NCBI GenBank assembly: GCA_025084515.1
Contig: JAJAGP010000764.1
Span: 62,001 to 126,000 of the forward strand
Length of the DNA stretch: 64,000 bases
Direction of reading: 5' to 3'
Source of the DNA: Ancistrus triradiatus
Lineage: Eukaryota > Chordata > Actinopteri > Siluriformes > Loricariidae
Shown here: positions 45,256 through 55,239 of the stretch, piece after piece
Numbering within the stretch: position 1 is the first letter of the stretch
How the letters are laid out: every line of letters begins with the position of its first letter
Notes under the pieces: model-generated
Told to the model about the DNA's origin: nothing
The model's input: the letters and a program-made list of their open reading frames with translations, nothing else
Databases searched by the model: none
Made by a program: the position numbers and the translations under genes

Positions 45256-45843
45256 CGGTCACATGACAGCTGCCGTTCGCGCCACAGTGTGTATCGGTTT
45301 GTAATGTCAGCCATGACAGAAGAGTCATTTTGATGTCTGGAATTGAGTGATTTAATTATGTATTCCTCCTGAGCATAGAGTAGGTTTATTCAGCGTCATT
45401 ACATTTACATTGTTATGGCAGTATTTTGACAAAAATTATTAAAGGAAATGTTCACATTATATGAATTTAATTATCTATAAATGACATATATATAATTACA
45501 TATTTAACTTCTATATAAGCTCAGTTATAGCCATTGCTAACTCTTTACTTTAAAGCATGTAAACATTTTCTTGGCATAATGAAACAAAAGTATTGCTAAT
45601 TTTATTTTTCAAAAGTTCGGATGGTAAAAAGAGCCCCATTTGGAAAAATCACCTTTACATTGTTTGTTGAATGTGGAAAGAGCAGAACTGCCAAATACTA
45701 ATCATTTACATCTAAAGCCAAGGGCTGGGAGATTTACTGTTATTGAAGTGAATACCAATTTGATGCTGTTCCAAAATATAGATCTTTTCCATACCCTGTA
45801 TACTGTGATAAACCCAGGAAAAATGAAACATAATACAAATTAA

Positions 45844-45881
<38 letters not shown>

Positions 45882-46116
45882 GTAATAATAATAAAAAGTC
45901 TCATCTATATTTTTTTTTTTGTATATCATGGTATTATACCATTATTGTATTGATAGTGAAAAATATTGTGAAATGAATTTTAGCTCATATCACCCAACCC
46001 TACTCAAACCATTAGTAGTTTCTCACTGAGACTGTCTGAGGAAATTAACAGAAATAATTAAATAAACCATTGTTTTTCACACATTTGTAATTGGGCCAAT
46101 TTGGAACCATTCAACG
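45256..46116. other. cfap299 upstream region
   Basis: No TATA box close to the start. Beyond 45350 the DNA is AT-rich, with an (AAT)n array at 45848-45895 and, near 45950-46010, a repeat-like stretch (agctcatatcacccaaccc). No second gene recognised. Confidence 0.45.
45848..45895. repeat. (AAT)n microsatellite
   Basis: About 15 trinucleotide units with one agt interruption. Confidence 0.95.
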
Positions 46117-46305
46117 TTTACATTTAGTCATTTAGCAGATACTCTTATCCAGAGCAACTTACAACTCATACGATCTTACAATCCAAGCAATTGTGGGTTA
46201 AGGCACTTGCTCGAAGACCCAACAGTGGTGGCATGGAAGAGGTGGGATTTGAACCCTGAACTTTGCTGAGTCCAGTACATTCACCGCTATTCTGCCACAG
46301 TAACC
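46117..46305 (-). repeat. tRNA-derived SINE
   Basis: Near-complete minus-strand copy: tail catttagcagatactcttat, body gtgggttaaggcacttgctc, reversed B-box gatttgaaccctg and head tctgccacagtaacc. Confidence 0.8.
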
Positions 46306-46536
46306 ATATAATATGGTTATTCTGTATATAACACATCACGATGTTTGATCTGAGCAGAGAATAACCAATCAATAATTCTACTCCTGAAAATCAAATTTAA
46401 AAGGAAGCATATGCCAAATTTAAGTCACATCGAGATCATAACCCATTAACACAGATTTATGTTGTTGCAAGGTTTAAGGTAACAGGATCAATACATCGTT
46501 AACCACATAGTAGACTTTGATTAGAACAACTGATGA

Positions 46537-46757
46537 TTTACATTTCCAGCATTTAGCAATCACCCTCATCCAGGGCGACTTAGAGAAGTATCCTTGTTGG
46601 TAGACATTATATAGTTAAAGGCACAAGCAGGTGTTTAAACAGTATACACTGGGAGGTGGAAGAAAAAGCCAAACTCAACATGGATAGTAATGGTAACTCA
46701 GGATTAAAACTGGGACCTGATCTGTGAGGCACCAACACTACCTTGTGTGCCACAGTA
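46537..46757 (-). repeat. SINE of a second type
   Basis: Tail tttacatttccagcatttag and catccagggcgactta as in the other SINEs, but a different body (caagcaggtgtttaaac, aggattaaaactgggacc) ending gtgccacagta. It shares the tail but not the central part, suggesting a second SINE subfamily using the same LINE partner. Confidence 0.6.
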
Positions 46758-46923
46758 TAAGATAACCCCACATATTTAAGGCAGCAGAGCTTGTATTCTC
46801 GAAGATCCACCATCATACAGTTTCCACGATGTTTAGTGTTCGGACTTTAACTTTGACTTCCTAAAAGGCTTGATTGGCTATAATAGAGGGAGTTCTAGTT
46901 GAATATGTTGGCACTACAGGGTG

Positions 46924-46937
46924 CCACTAGAGGGCAG
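46924..46937 (+). promoter_or_regulatory. CTCF-like site between fgf5 and cfap299
   Basis: ccactagagggcag fits the known CTCF core CCASYAGRKGGCRS at every position. It lies 1.7 kb upstream of the cfap299 start, in the interval separating the two genes. Confidence 0.55.
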
Positions 46938-46939
46938 AA

Positions 46940-47275
46940 GGTTACTGGAACCCTTATGTAGCGTATTACATAGAGTGTAAATAAACAGTAGTCATCACCA
47001 CATAATACTCGTTTCCACTGATCTTCATTCCAATCTTTGTGAGCTTCAGGATATCTTGGCCTTTTCAAGCTGGTCTCCTTCTGAAAAAGTGGTTTCTTGG
47101 TCAATGTAACCTAAAATATTGGCCAGTGTAGCCTACATTTTTCAAGTTTTTTAATACTGCAAACAAATTTCCTGTATTTTCTGGTTGTATTCTAACAAAG
47201 AGAATAGTGCAATGGTAAAGCTATGGTATAGTTAATGGGAATGGTGGTCAAAGACTTTTGCACAGTACTGCAAAT
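46940..47275 (-). mobile_element. Tc1 family A relic
   Basis: The minus strand has TKKPLFQKETSLKRPRYPEA then HKDWNEDQWKRVLCGDD (46985-47104), a transposase middle segment. The right end is aaagacttttgcacagtact. The left end was not found. Confidence 0.75.
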
Positions 47276-48000
47276 GATGTGCAGTACTATGCTATGCTTA
47301 TACTAAAGTACATTAATAAAACTATCGTCAGTCTCTGAAAAATACTGTCTTATCAATGGTATGTTATGAAATAACAAGATGAAAGACATGCGCACTGTAA
47401 TTAGGCCAACAAGTAAACAAGTAGGTTTGTAATCTGGATTAGGATGTTGCGTTCCTAATGTGGTCTGGATGACTCTTCTGATGTAACAAAACATCTTCCA
47501 TTATTTGAGCAGTGACTGTTCCTGTGAATCACTGCTTAGATGGGCTATACTGCTTTAGGAGATCAGTAAGATATGCTGGAGCTACACCACATGGGGATTT
47601 AAATGCCAGTACCATGCCATTGTGTTCATTGCTTTTAATACTAAAATAACAGTCTGCTGTAAAATGAAGATGAGCTATGTAATATTATCTGACTTTTTTT
47701 TGTTCCTGCTTAGAATGTGAGTAGCAGCATTCTGAACTAGCTGACATGTATTTAACATCCTTTGGGTCCAAGATTGGACTCCATATAAATAATGAAGTCA
47801 CTATTTGATTTGCCAGTAGGTTTAAGAAGAACTTAAATGTAACGGACATGCCTTAAGATGTAAATGTTGTAGCAAGTGTAAATGTAAATTGCTTTCTGGG
47901 TGTAGCAAAGCTAATTTTACAACCATTAATTAAAATGATGTAATCTGGCACTGTTTGTTTTTCCCTCGTGGGATGCCAAATACATGACAGCAACAAGTAC
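47276..48000. other. Intergenic sequence, unassigned
   Basis: No exon recognised. 47520-47760 (actgcttagatgggctatac, tgtaatattatctgac, cattctgaactagctgac) looks like an old repeat, but I cannot assign it. Confidence 0.3.
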
Positions 48001-48002
48001 AG

Positions 48003-48190
48003 TACTGGGAAAAAGTCTTTGGCCACCATTAGATTAGATATACCATTGTTTTAGGAATAATACAGTATAATAACCATATATAATTGTTTCTCAATCTCTT
48101 TATTAGAATACAACCACAAAATGTAGGAAGTTTGTATGGAGTATTAAAAAACTGAGAAAGTATTTAGTGTGACCTCCCCTTAGTCAAGTG
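48003..48190 (+). mobile_element. Tc1 family A left end
   Basis: cagtactgggaaaaagtctt, ccattagattagatatacc and tatttagtgtgacctcccct match the 5' portion of family A at 32321-32480. No right end follows. Confidence 0.7.
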
Positions 48191-48460
48191 CCTTAAGCAC
48201 AGTTTGTTAGTCCGTTTTTGGTGAACTTGGATGTGTGAAAGATGCTATATCAATTTATATTATTATTAACATGATTTCCGTAAAAAAAGAGTGTGGTTCC
48301 TTTTTGAGGTTTGTTCCGCCCAAGGTTTCTTTATCCCATTTAGTGAGTTTTCTCTTGCCTTGCCAGGCTAGTTAACAGGGGTAGTGGATCTAGATGTCTG
48401 TAAAGCCACTTTATGATAATGTTATGTTGTAAAAAGAAAAAAAAAGAAAAAAAAAAGTCC
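48191..48460 (+). repeat. LINE 3' tail, degenerate, with A-rich tract
   Basis: cgcccaaggtttctttatcc, ttgccttgccaggct and gtaaagccactttatgataa follow the LINE tail order, ending in an A-rich tract (48430-48457). Confidence 0.45.
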
Positions 48461-48774
48461 TATCCATTTGACACTTAACTTTGAATTTCTTCCCAAGACA
48501 GACTATGCTACTGTTATAATCAGTTTTCTCTAAATGTTAGCTTCATGTTATTAATGTGACACAATAGATCACTTGCTTCTTCAACAATGAAATCAACATT
48601 ATGAAAACTGAACATCAGTGACCACTCCATAAAATAAAGTCACCAACAGTCAACACCTAACCTTTCAGGAGCCTCCTGCTCCAACTGCTCCCGATGACTT
48701 CACTGAGCCATGTTATCAACACCTACCTCAAGTACTGCAAAACAGTCCATGTCACAAATGTTCAGTGGAGATCA

Positions 48775-48910
48775 GGGGCCGTAATGTGTGCCAGGAAAAC
48801 ATTCCCCACACTATCACACTGCCCCTGGCCTCTACTGTCAACACCATCCTGGATGACTCGGTGTACTCATGTTGCTTCTGCCAAATTTCGATCCTGCCAT
48901 TCCTCTGACC
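48775..48910 (-). mobile_element. Tc1/mariner family J fragment
   Basis: gtgccaggaaaacattcccc, cactatcacactgcccctgg and ttctgccaaatttcgatcc follow the same order as 15410-15530. Highly diverged. Confidence 0.5.
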
Positions 48911-49424
48911 ACCCCACTTGTTTCCCACTCATTAACATTTTGTATTGATGCTCCTGTGGCCAATTAAGTGATGCCTTCTTGTTTGGCAGTGACATCGGCA
49001 ACCTACACGACATTTGGCTGGTCGAGGTCTTGTCTTCCCCACTATTCTTGATAATCCTTTGAAACAGTTGCATAAAAAGTCCACCACTGAAGCCCCTTGG
49101 GAGATGCATGACAAGCTCCATGCTCAACAGAAAAACAGCAATCCATCCTCATTGATTCTTTACAACTTACTTACCAGGTTTTCAGCAGTTTCATTCAAGG
49201 AAGCTTGATTCAGATCCTTTTTCGTGCATGTCTGGAGGAATGGTTTGCATCATCGTCCTGTCTGACAGTCCGAAAACAGTCCAAGTTTCAGCTTCCCAAG
49301 AAAGTCAGACAGATCATGTTCTACAATGTCCTGAAACTTGACAGTGTTCATAAAACCATGTGTCCTGCCAAGTTTCTCATGGTCTCTGAAAGTACAAAAT
49401 TACAACAACTCAAAGTCCAACTTC
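48911..49424. other. Intergenic sequence, unassigned
   Basis: Minus-strand frame 48867-49127 includes ELVMHLPRGFSGGLFMQLFQ and IIKNSGEDKTSTSQMSC, which I do not recognise. It may be another mobile-element remnant. Confidence 0.3.
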
Positions 49425-50160
49425 CGTTCACTTTAATGACCGAGGTCTTAACGATAATAATAAGTTATAATAGGAAATAAAATCTCTTTTTTAAATCTGG
49501 ACGTATAACAGCCAATGAACACGACCACTTCAACACTGTGGATCCACAAGCAGATGCGAGAGTTTAAGAGCGTAAATCCGTCATCCGTGTGCGTGCTTGG
49601 CCATGTGTTCGCTAGTTTGTTAGTTCTTGTTTGGACTAGATGCTGTTCTAACTCGGTTGATGTTTTTAGAGACTTTAAAAAAAAACGTTTATCATGTTTG
49701 TGTGAATGACATTCAGCTTTTTATTTGTACCAAGCCTGTAAATGGCGTCCGTAAGTCTGTGCCTGTCCTATTACAAGTAGTACTCCTTTGTTTGTCCCCC
49801 AGACTACCCGTTTATTCTTTGTAACCTATAACTATATAAACTGTCACATTCACTTGTTGAATCTCTGTTTCATCTGTCTGATCTGCCGTGTTGTTCATAA
49901 TACATTTACATTTACAGCATTTAGCAGACGCCCTTATCCAGAGTGACTTACAATTGATACAGTCTTACAATCCAAGCAATTGTGGGTTAAGGGCCTTGCT
50001 CAAGGACCCAACAGTGACAGCTTGGCAGAAGTATGATTTGAACCCTGGACCTTCTGGTCCATAGTCCAGTACCTTGGCAGAAGTGGGATTTGAACCCTGG
50101 ACCTTCTGACATAATACTGTCTATCTATGCATTTTTTTTCCATTAGGTCCATTAGGACCA
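49425..50160 (+). repeat. Family D repeat carrying a SINE insertion
   Basis: Left part ttccgttcactttaatgacc, body ttctaactcggttgatg and gtactcctttgtttgtcccc with TATA-like ctatataaactg near 49830. The body is interrupted at 49896 and resumes at about 50118 (tgtctatctatgc), matching the uninterrupted copy at 12255-12275. Confidence 0.65.
49904..50109 (-). repeat. tRNA-derived SINE with 8-bp target duplication
   Basis: Flanked by cataatac at 49896-49903 and 50110-50117. Minus-strand order: tail (catttagcagacgcccttat), body (gtgggttaagggccttgctc) and a tRNA-like head with reversed B-box gatttgaaccctgg. The head segment from ttggcagaagt to ccttctg is present twice in tandem. Confidence 0.88.
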
Positions 50161-50713
50161 ATCAATCGCTTGAATGCCACTGGCCAGCTTGAATGCCATT
50201 GTGCACCCAGTCACTGCCTCAATTTACTTTGCTGCCAGTTCAGCCTCAAGTCGCAACCTCGAATTGGATTAATTTTGGGAATGGAAAGTGAGTGAGTGAG
50301 AGCGTGCTGAATTTGCATCACAGACATGAATTCACGTTTCAGTTAAAAGAAACTGCACATGAAGATATTCAAATTTATTTATATATGCTGACAAAAATAC
50401 ATTATAAATATACTGTAGAATGGATTATATAAATAGCTAGGTATAAACTGTGAAATTATATTAGCACAAAAAACAAGTAAGTAAAAATATATAAATCCTC
50501 TTATTGGGTGTTGAAGGGAAGACAGTTGAGAAGGCAGTTTTAATTCCAATGGTCACTCGTTCATTTTCAGCTTTGGATTTACAGCCCTTTAGTCGAATCA
50601 CTTGGTAAATGGAATGATGATGGCCAGATAGGATAAATTCCTGCCAAACAGAAGTTTTTGGTTGCTACAAATAAGATTTTCAAGTATTTTTTCCAATTTA
50701 AGACAACGGTGAT

Positions 50714-51066
50714 CTACCCAAATCTAAATTTGGGCCAGTACTTGACAGTTCGACTTTTTGAGCCCAAGTTCGTAGTGGTTTTAGGGTTCCGAGGCTTGGC
50801 CAGAGCAGATGCCTTTTTCTGCTGTTTGTCCGTTATTTAAATCGCTGTTCCAGTTTCTCATACCGGTTCATCCTGGGTAAAAAATGAGTCGACACATGCT
50901 GGGGCTTAACTCTTGGGCTGGAGCCCATTTTGGCCTTCCCTCTTTTGTTGAGTGCTACAAACCACTCTCTTCCAGTCCGGAGATTCTTGTGGATGACTGA
51001 GGCGTATGTGTTGTAGCTGTTCTCTTGAAACCGCTCCCTGAACTTGCAGTCATCGGTGAACGTCTC
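50714..51066 (-). CDS. fgf5: fgf5 last exon, with a one-base frameshift
   Basis: C-terminal exon of fibroblast growth factor 5, a secreted heparin-binding FGF4-subfamily ligand. The acceptor ttttgtag lies before 51066. 77 codons follow in frame: ETFTDDCKFRERFQENSYNT, YASVIHKNLRTGREWFVALN, KRGKAKMGSSPRVKPQHVST, HFLPR. These contain the beta-trefoil core and match human FGF5 closely (FTDDCKFRERFQENSYNTYA, SPRVKPQHISTHFLPR). A TAA at 50833-50835 ends this frame. In the -1 frame the sequence continues ITDKQQKKASALAKPRNP and ends VKYWPKFRFG at 50714, matching the human end VKYRLKFRFG. The break falls in an AAA run (about 50839-50841), so a single A appears to be missing. Real mutation or assembly error cannot be separated here. 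Confidence 0.9.
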
Positions 51067-51665
51067 CTACAAAAGATGAACAAATCCATTTAGGTCAAGC
51101 CAATCAGGGCAAAAATTTAGATCAATTGTCAGAAGCATTCTTGAGGCTATTGGGGAAGCAGCAGTGAGTCATGTGACCCAAAGGGTCGTAATTTGGTATC
51201 TAACAACATGATGAAAGCAACTGAGAGAGAAACCTGGTTCATCTGGAGTACAGCTGGGACGATGATGAGGTTTGTTCAGTGTAAGGTTACCTTACCTATC
51301 ATTCTCCTGTAGTTCTCTAATTAGATAATTATTTTAAGCCCACAGTCATTCTGTCCCTTGAAAAAAATTTCCCCAGATACTACTACTTAGCTGTCCATGT
51401 TACAAAGAGACACAAACCAGAGTCACTTTTTTCCGCGTATTCCTTTGACAAAGACAAAAGATAATTTGTCTTATTTTGCTGGACAGTTATCAGCTGCACA
51501 CAGAGCTAAAGTTACGTCTAGGTTTACTTATTCATTTTAGCTTTATACTAAATAGAATTTTAATACTGTTTAGAATTGCGCCAATTCCACACTGTTTTGT
51601 AGCTGTTAGCAGTTTATTTACTTTTTAACTGTTTTAAATTCCTGATCGCATTTGTGTCGTAGATA
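51067..51665. other. Start of fgf5 intron 2
   Basis: Unassigned intronic sequence. The intron runs 51067-61858 (10.8 kb) and is filled with Tc1 and LINE fragments listed below. Confidence 0.5.
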
Positions 51666-52229
51666 CAGTGGGGGGGAAAAAGGCATTTAGTCAGCCACTG
51701 ATTGTGAAAGTTCTCCTACTACTAGAAAGATGGGAGAGGTCTGTAATTTTCATCATAGGTACACTCAACTATGAGAGACAAATGAGAAAAAAGGAAATCA
51801 CATTGTAGAATTTTTAAAGAATTTTATTGTAAATCAAGGTGGAAAATAAGTATTTGGTCACCCACAAACAAGCAAGATTTCTGGCTCTCACAGACCTGTA
51901 ATAACTTCTTTAAGAAGCTCTTCTGTCCTCCACTTGTTACCTGTATTAATGGCACCTGGTTGGCCTCGTTATCTGTATAAAAGACACCTGTCCACAGCCT
52001 CAAACAGTCAGACTCCAAACTCAACCATGGCCAAGACCAAAGAGCTGTCAAACGACACCAGGAAGAAAATTGTAGACCTGCACCAGGCTGGGAAGAGTGA
52101 ATCTACAATAGGCAAGCAGGTTGGTGGACATACAAGACCATTGATAACCTCCCTTGATCTGGAGCCCCACGCAAGATCTCATCCCGTAGGGTCAAAATGA
52201 TCATGAGAACGATGAGCAGAAATCCCAGA
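51666..52229 (+). mobile_element. 5' half of a Tc1 family K element
   Basis: TA at 51664-51665 precedes the left end, cagtgggggggaaaaaggc. The transposase begins at an ATG at 52027: AKTKELSNDTRKKIVDL, then HQAGKSESTIGKQVGG, then a frame change and a second HTH piece (ATG AGA ACG ATG region). At about 52229 the sequence switches to LINE coding sequence. The rest of this Tc1 is not present beyond the LINE. Confidence 0.85.
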
Positions 52230-53598
52230 ATTAATTGTAGGTGATTTTAATATTCACTTTGACAATGAGAAGGATCCACTTAAAATTGCTTTCGAGTCCA
52301 CCTTAGAATCCATGAGCATCACTCGGAATGTGATGGGACCACCCCACTGCTGTAATCATACTTTAGAGCTAATGTTAACATTTGGTATTAAAATAGATAA
52401 CCTTGATGTTTACCCACACAGTGATCTGATTTCAGATCAATATCTTTTAGTATTTGAGCTATCTCTAATAATAAAATACTTCTGCCTCATTATCACACCA
52501 AGCACACTATCACATCTCCGACTCCAGCTGCATTTATTAAAAACCTACAAGACTTAATATTTAATACACCTACGGAGCCCGATCATTAGAAAGTGACCAA
52601 TTAGAAAGTGTGTTTTGCTCAACCCTGGATATGATTGCTCCTGCTAGGGTCAAACGCATTAGGGAAAAAAGGCTAGCACCATGGTATAATGACAACACCC
52701 GTACCTTAAAGCAAAGAACGCAGCACCTAGAGCGCAAGTGGCGACTAAAGTAAATTGGAGGTAATTAAGATTGCTTGGAGGGATAGCATGACAGAGTATA
52801 AGCATGCCCTCACTAAAGCTAAAGCTTTGTGAGGGCATCCTGACTTGTGCATCCTTGCCTTAGACTAAGGGCAGAGCTGGAGGTTCATAGTCAAAGAGTC
52901 TTCTGCCTCCTGTGGGGTTGCCGATGTCTCGTGATCCCTCATGGCTGTGCTACCTTCTGGTTCTCCTCATTCTAGCTATGCTGCTATAGCTAATACTGTC
53001 GAGGTCTCATGTTACACGTGGCATCAGTGATTGTTAACAGACAATGTGCTCTAAATCAATCAATAATTACATTTCCTGTTTTCTGTCCAAGCTGTGTTCC
53101 TGTACCAGTTCCAGTCCCACACATGATGTTCATCCAGCTCCACCATACCCGGGCCACACCAGAGGGCAGTAACACTCTTCCTCCTCCAGCTGACTGGAGA
53201 CGAAAGGCCGCCTAGGACTTTTCTGCATAAACTCAGGATCCTAGAGTGACTCTGTGTATCGGGCTACTTCATGCAGATGTGCATATTTTACATTTTATTT
53301 GAACTATCACTCCAAAGCTTTTTTTTTTTTAATATAAATTCATTTCATTCTCAGATTTATCATCTATGCAGCCCAAGGAGGTTGTGTCCCCTTTTTGAGT
53401 CCCTTGGTCCCTCCCAAGGTTTCTTCCTCATAACGCTTAGGGAGTTTTTTGCCCTGTCGCCCTAGGCTTGCTCAAGTTGGGATTGGACGTAGTTATTAGA
53501 AGATAATCTAAAATTGTTAGTTCCCTTTGAGACAATGCTCCATTGTAAATAGTGCTATATGAATAAAATCTGACTTGACTTGAATCTGACTTGACTTA
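52229..53598 (+). mobile_element. LINE (APE-type non-LTR) with internal deletion
   Basis: Encodes the end of an apurinic-type endonuclease: ELIVGDFNIHFDNEKDPL, then HTLELMLTFGIKIDNLD, then SDLISDQYLLVFEL. GDFN is the conserved family motif. The usual SDH is SDQ here, so the catalytic histidine is lost. A linker follows (TLDMIAPARVKRIREKRLAP, WYNDNTRTLKQR). The reverse transcriptase is missing: at about 52830 the sequence jumps to the 3' UTR, then the tail (aatgctccattgtaaatag) and the TGACT-type end. The layout resembles L2/CR1/Rex-like LINEs. This copy identifies the other tails in the window as LINE-derived. Confidence 0.8.
53156..53169 (+). promoter_or_regulatory. CTCF-like motif in LINE 3' UTR
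   Basis: acaccagagggcag resembles the CTCF core. The inverted LINE copy at 54801-54815 has the equivalent ccacagagggcag. Confidence 0.3.
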
Positions 53599-54227
53599 TA
53601 TCATCATTTTGCATATATACATCTGTGATTCCATGAGATTATTTATTATAAAATTATTATGCTACTCTTCCCCATATAGTACCTTTTAAACATACAGTCG
53701 CTGGTGTAACAGCACTTGTAATGGCGCACGAACAGTATAAAGTTTTATCAAAATAGGCAGCATCAGCGTGATCAGACTGAATGCTGAGCAGTGCTTGGAT
53801 GGCATTGTGGCTTCTTATAAGCACCAAGATGATGCACAAAGATGAATTAATATGTACTCTGGATCTGTGCTGCACAGTGATAGAGCCATGTGTGGATCAC
53901 AGCAAAGTTGTGGATTAGTTTCTATTTGTGCAGACAAATAAAAAGCTGATGCACTGCCTGGGAAAAAACATGAACTGTGTACTTGCATGCAGCACAGCAC
54001 ACCAGAGTGAAATGGGCTCATTTCTCATGCGTGTTTCTGCAGTAGTGCTGCAGTCAAAACCACTATAGCCAAGTCAAGACCAGGACAAATCAAGCCCGGG
54101 AGTGACTGAGACGATACAAGATTAAGATTTAGTCCATCATACAAGAATAAAAAGAAGAAAATGTTAAATTAAAGTAAAAAAAAATAAAACAACTAATAAC
54201 AATTAAAACCGTTTAATTACTTTTAAG
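53599..54227. other. Intronic sequence, unassigned
   Basis: No exon or shared repeat recognised between two LINE copies in opposite orientation. Confidence 0.35.
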
Positions 54228-54890
54228 TTAAGTCAGATTTCTATTACTATTATTTCTATTACTCTTTTTACAATGGAGCACTGTCTCAATGAAGATTTAC
54301 ACTTTTCTATTATCTACTTCCAATATCTAGGGCCAATCCCAAATTGAGCAAGCCTAGGGTGACAGTGGCAAAGAAAAACTCCCTAAACATTATAAGGAAG
54401 AAACCTTGAGGAGACCAAGGCTCAAAAAGGGACCCATCATCCATTGTTATATGTAAGAATGAACTAAAGTATATGATTAATATATTAATAGTAATAGTTT
54501 AAATAAACAGAAACTAAATAAATATTAAGAGAGAACATATTTAAAAGTTTAATTATTAAAATAACCGGTAGGCTAACATTTTGGAGAAAAAGAAATATGA
54601 TGATGAGTAAATAAAATAGAGAATATAAAAGCTATATAGTATAAGCCAATAATGACGAGCAATACTGAATAGAATAAGGTAAATATGTGCATATCGGCAT
54701 TATTTAGCCCGATACGCAGAGTGACTGTAGGATCTTGCATCCTCGGTGGGAAGTCCCAATGACCTAGCATCATCAGTCGACCGGAAGAGGGAGAGAATTA
54801 CTGCCCTCTGTGGTCAGAGTACAGTGGGGCTGGAGCTGGTGATGGAAGAACAGCTTGAGTGGGGCTGAAGCGGGGGGCCGTCTTAGTGTG
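54228..54890 (-). repeat. LINE 3' end, inverted
   Basis: Starts at gttaagtcagattt, then ctttttacaatggagcactg, gccaatcccaaattgagcaa and the AT-rich subfamily part (54450-54560). It continues to a 3' UTR with agtacagtggggctggagct near 54820. 5'-truncated. Confidence 0.8.
54801..54815 (-). promoter_or_regulatory. CTCF-like motif in inverted LINE 3' UTR
   Basis: Minus strand gaccacagagggcag fits the CTCF core well. It faces the plus-strand motif at 53156-53169. Confidence 0.35.
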
Positions 54891-55239
54891 TATTCATTAT
54901 ATATGATATATATTAATAAGTAATATATGTCATCATATATTTAAGGAAATGTAAATTTTAGAAGCAAATGACGGTGCTGAGTCTGTTTCCCAACTTCTGT
55001 CAAACTTAACTGGACTGGACTTGAATACCGCAACACTATTCTGCACGTTTCTCAGTGGCAGCTCTCTTCTGAAATGCCTCCTCACATCATAAACACAACA
55101 GGAAATACTTTGCGCTGTCACATAAAAGAAAAGTTTCTCATGCCATAGAGGTGTTTGAGAGAGATGGAGAGTGAGAAAGCACAGGTTTTGTTTTGTTTAT
55201 TGATTTATTTAATGTTGCATCAGTATCAATGGCTATTCA
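54891..55239. other. Intronic sequence, unassigned
   Basis: AT-rich. The 62-codon minus-strand frame at 54933-55121 has no known domain. Confidence 0.3.

Noticed and set aside
45228..45314. Upstream in-frame ATG at 45314 as the cfap299 start
   Set aside because: The 29 extra residues have no counterpart in the known protein, and the extension contains the X-box. The ATG at 45227 gives the family length.
50658..50840. 60-codon plus-strand frame over the fgf5 C-terminal region
   Set aside because: Antisense to fgf5 exon 3 coding sequence and without a homologue or splice context.
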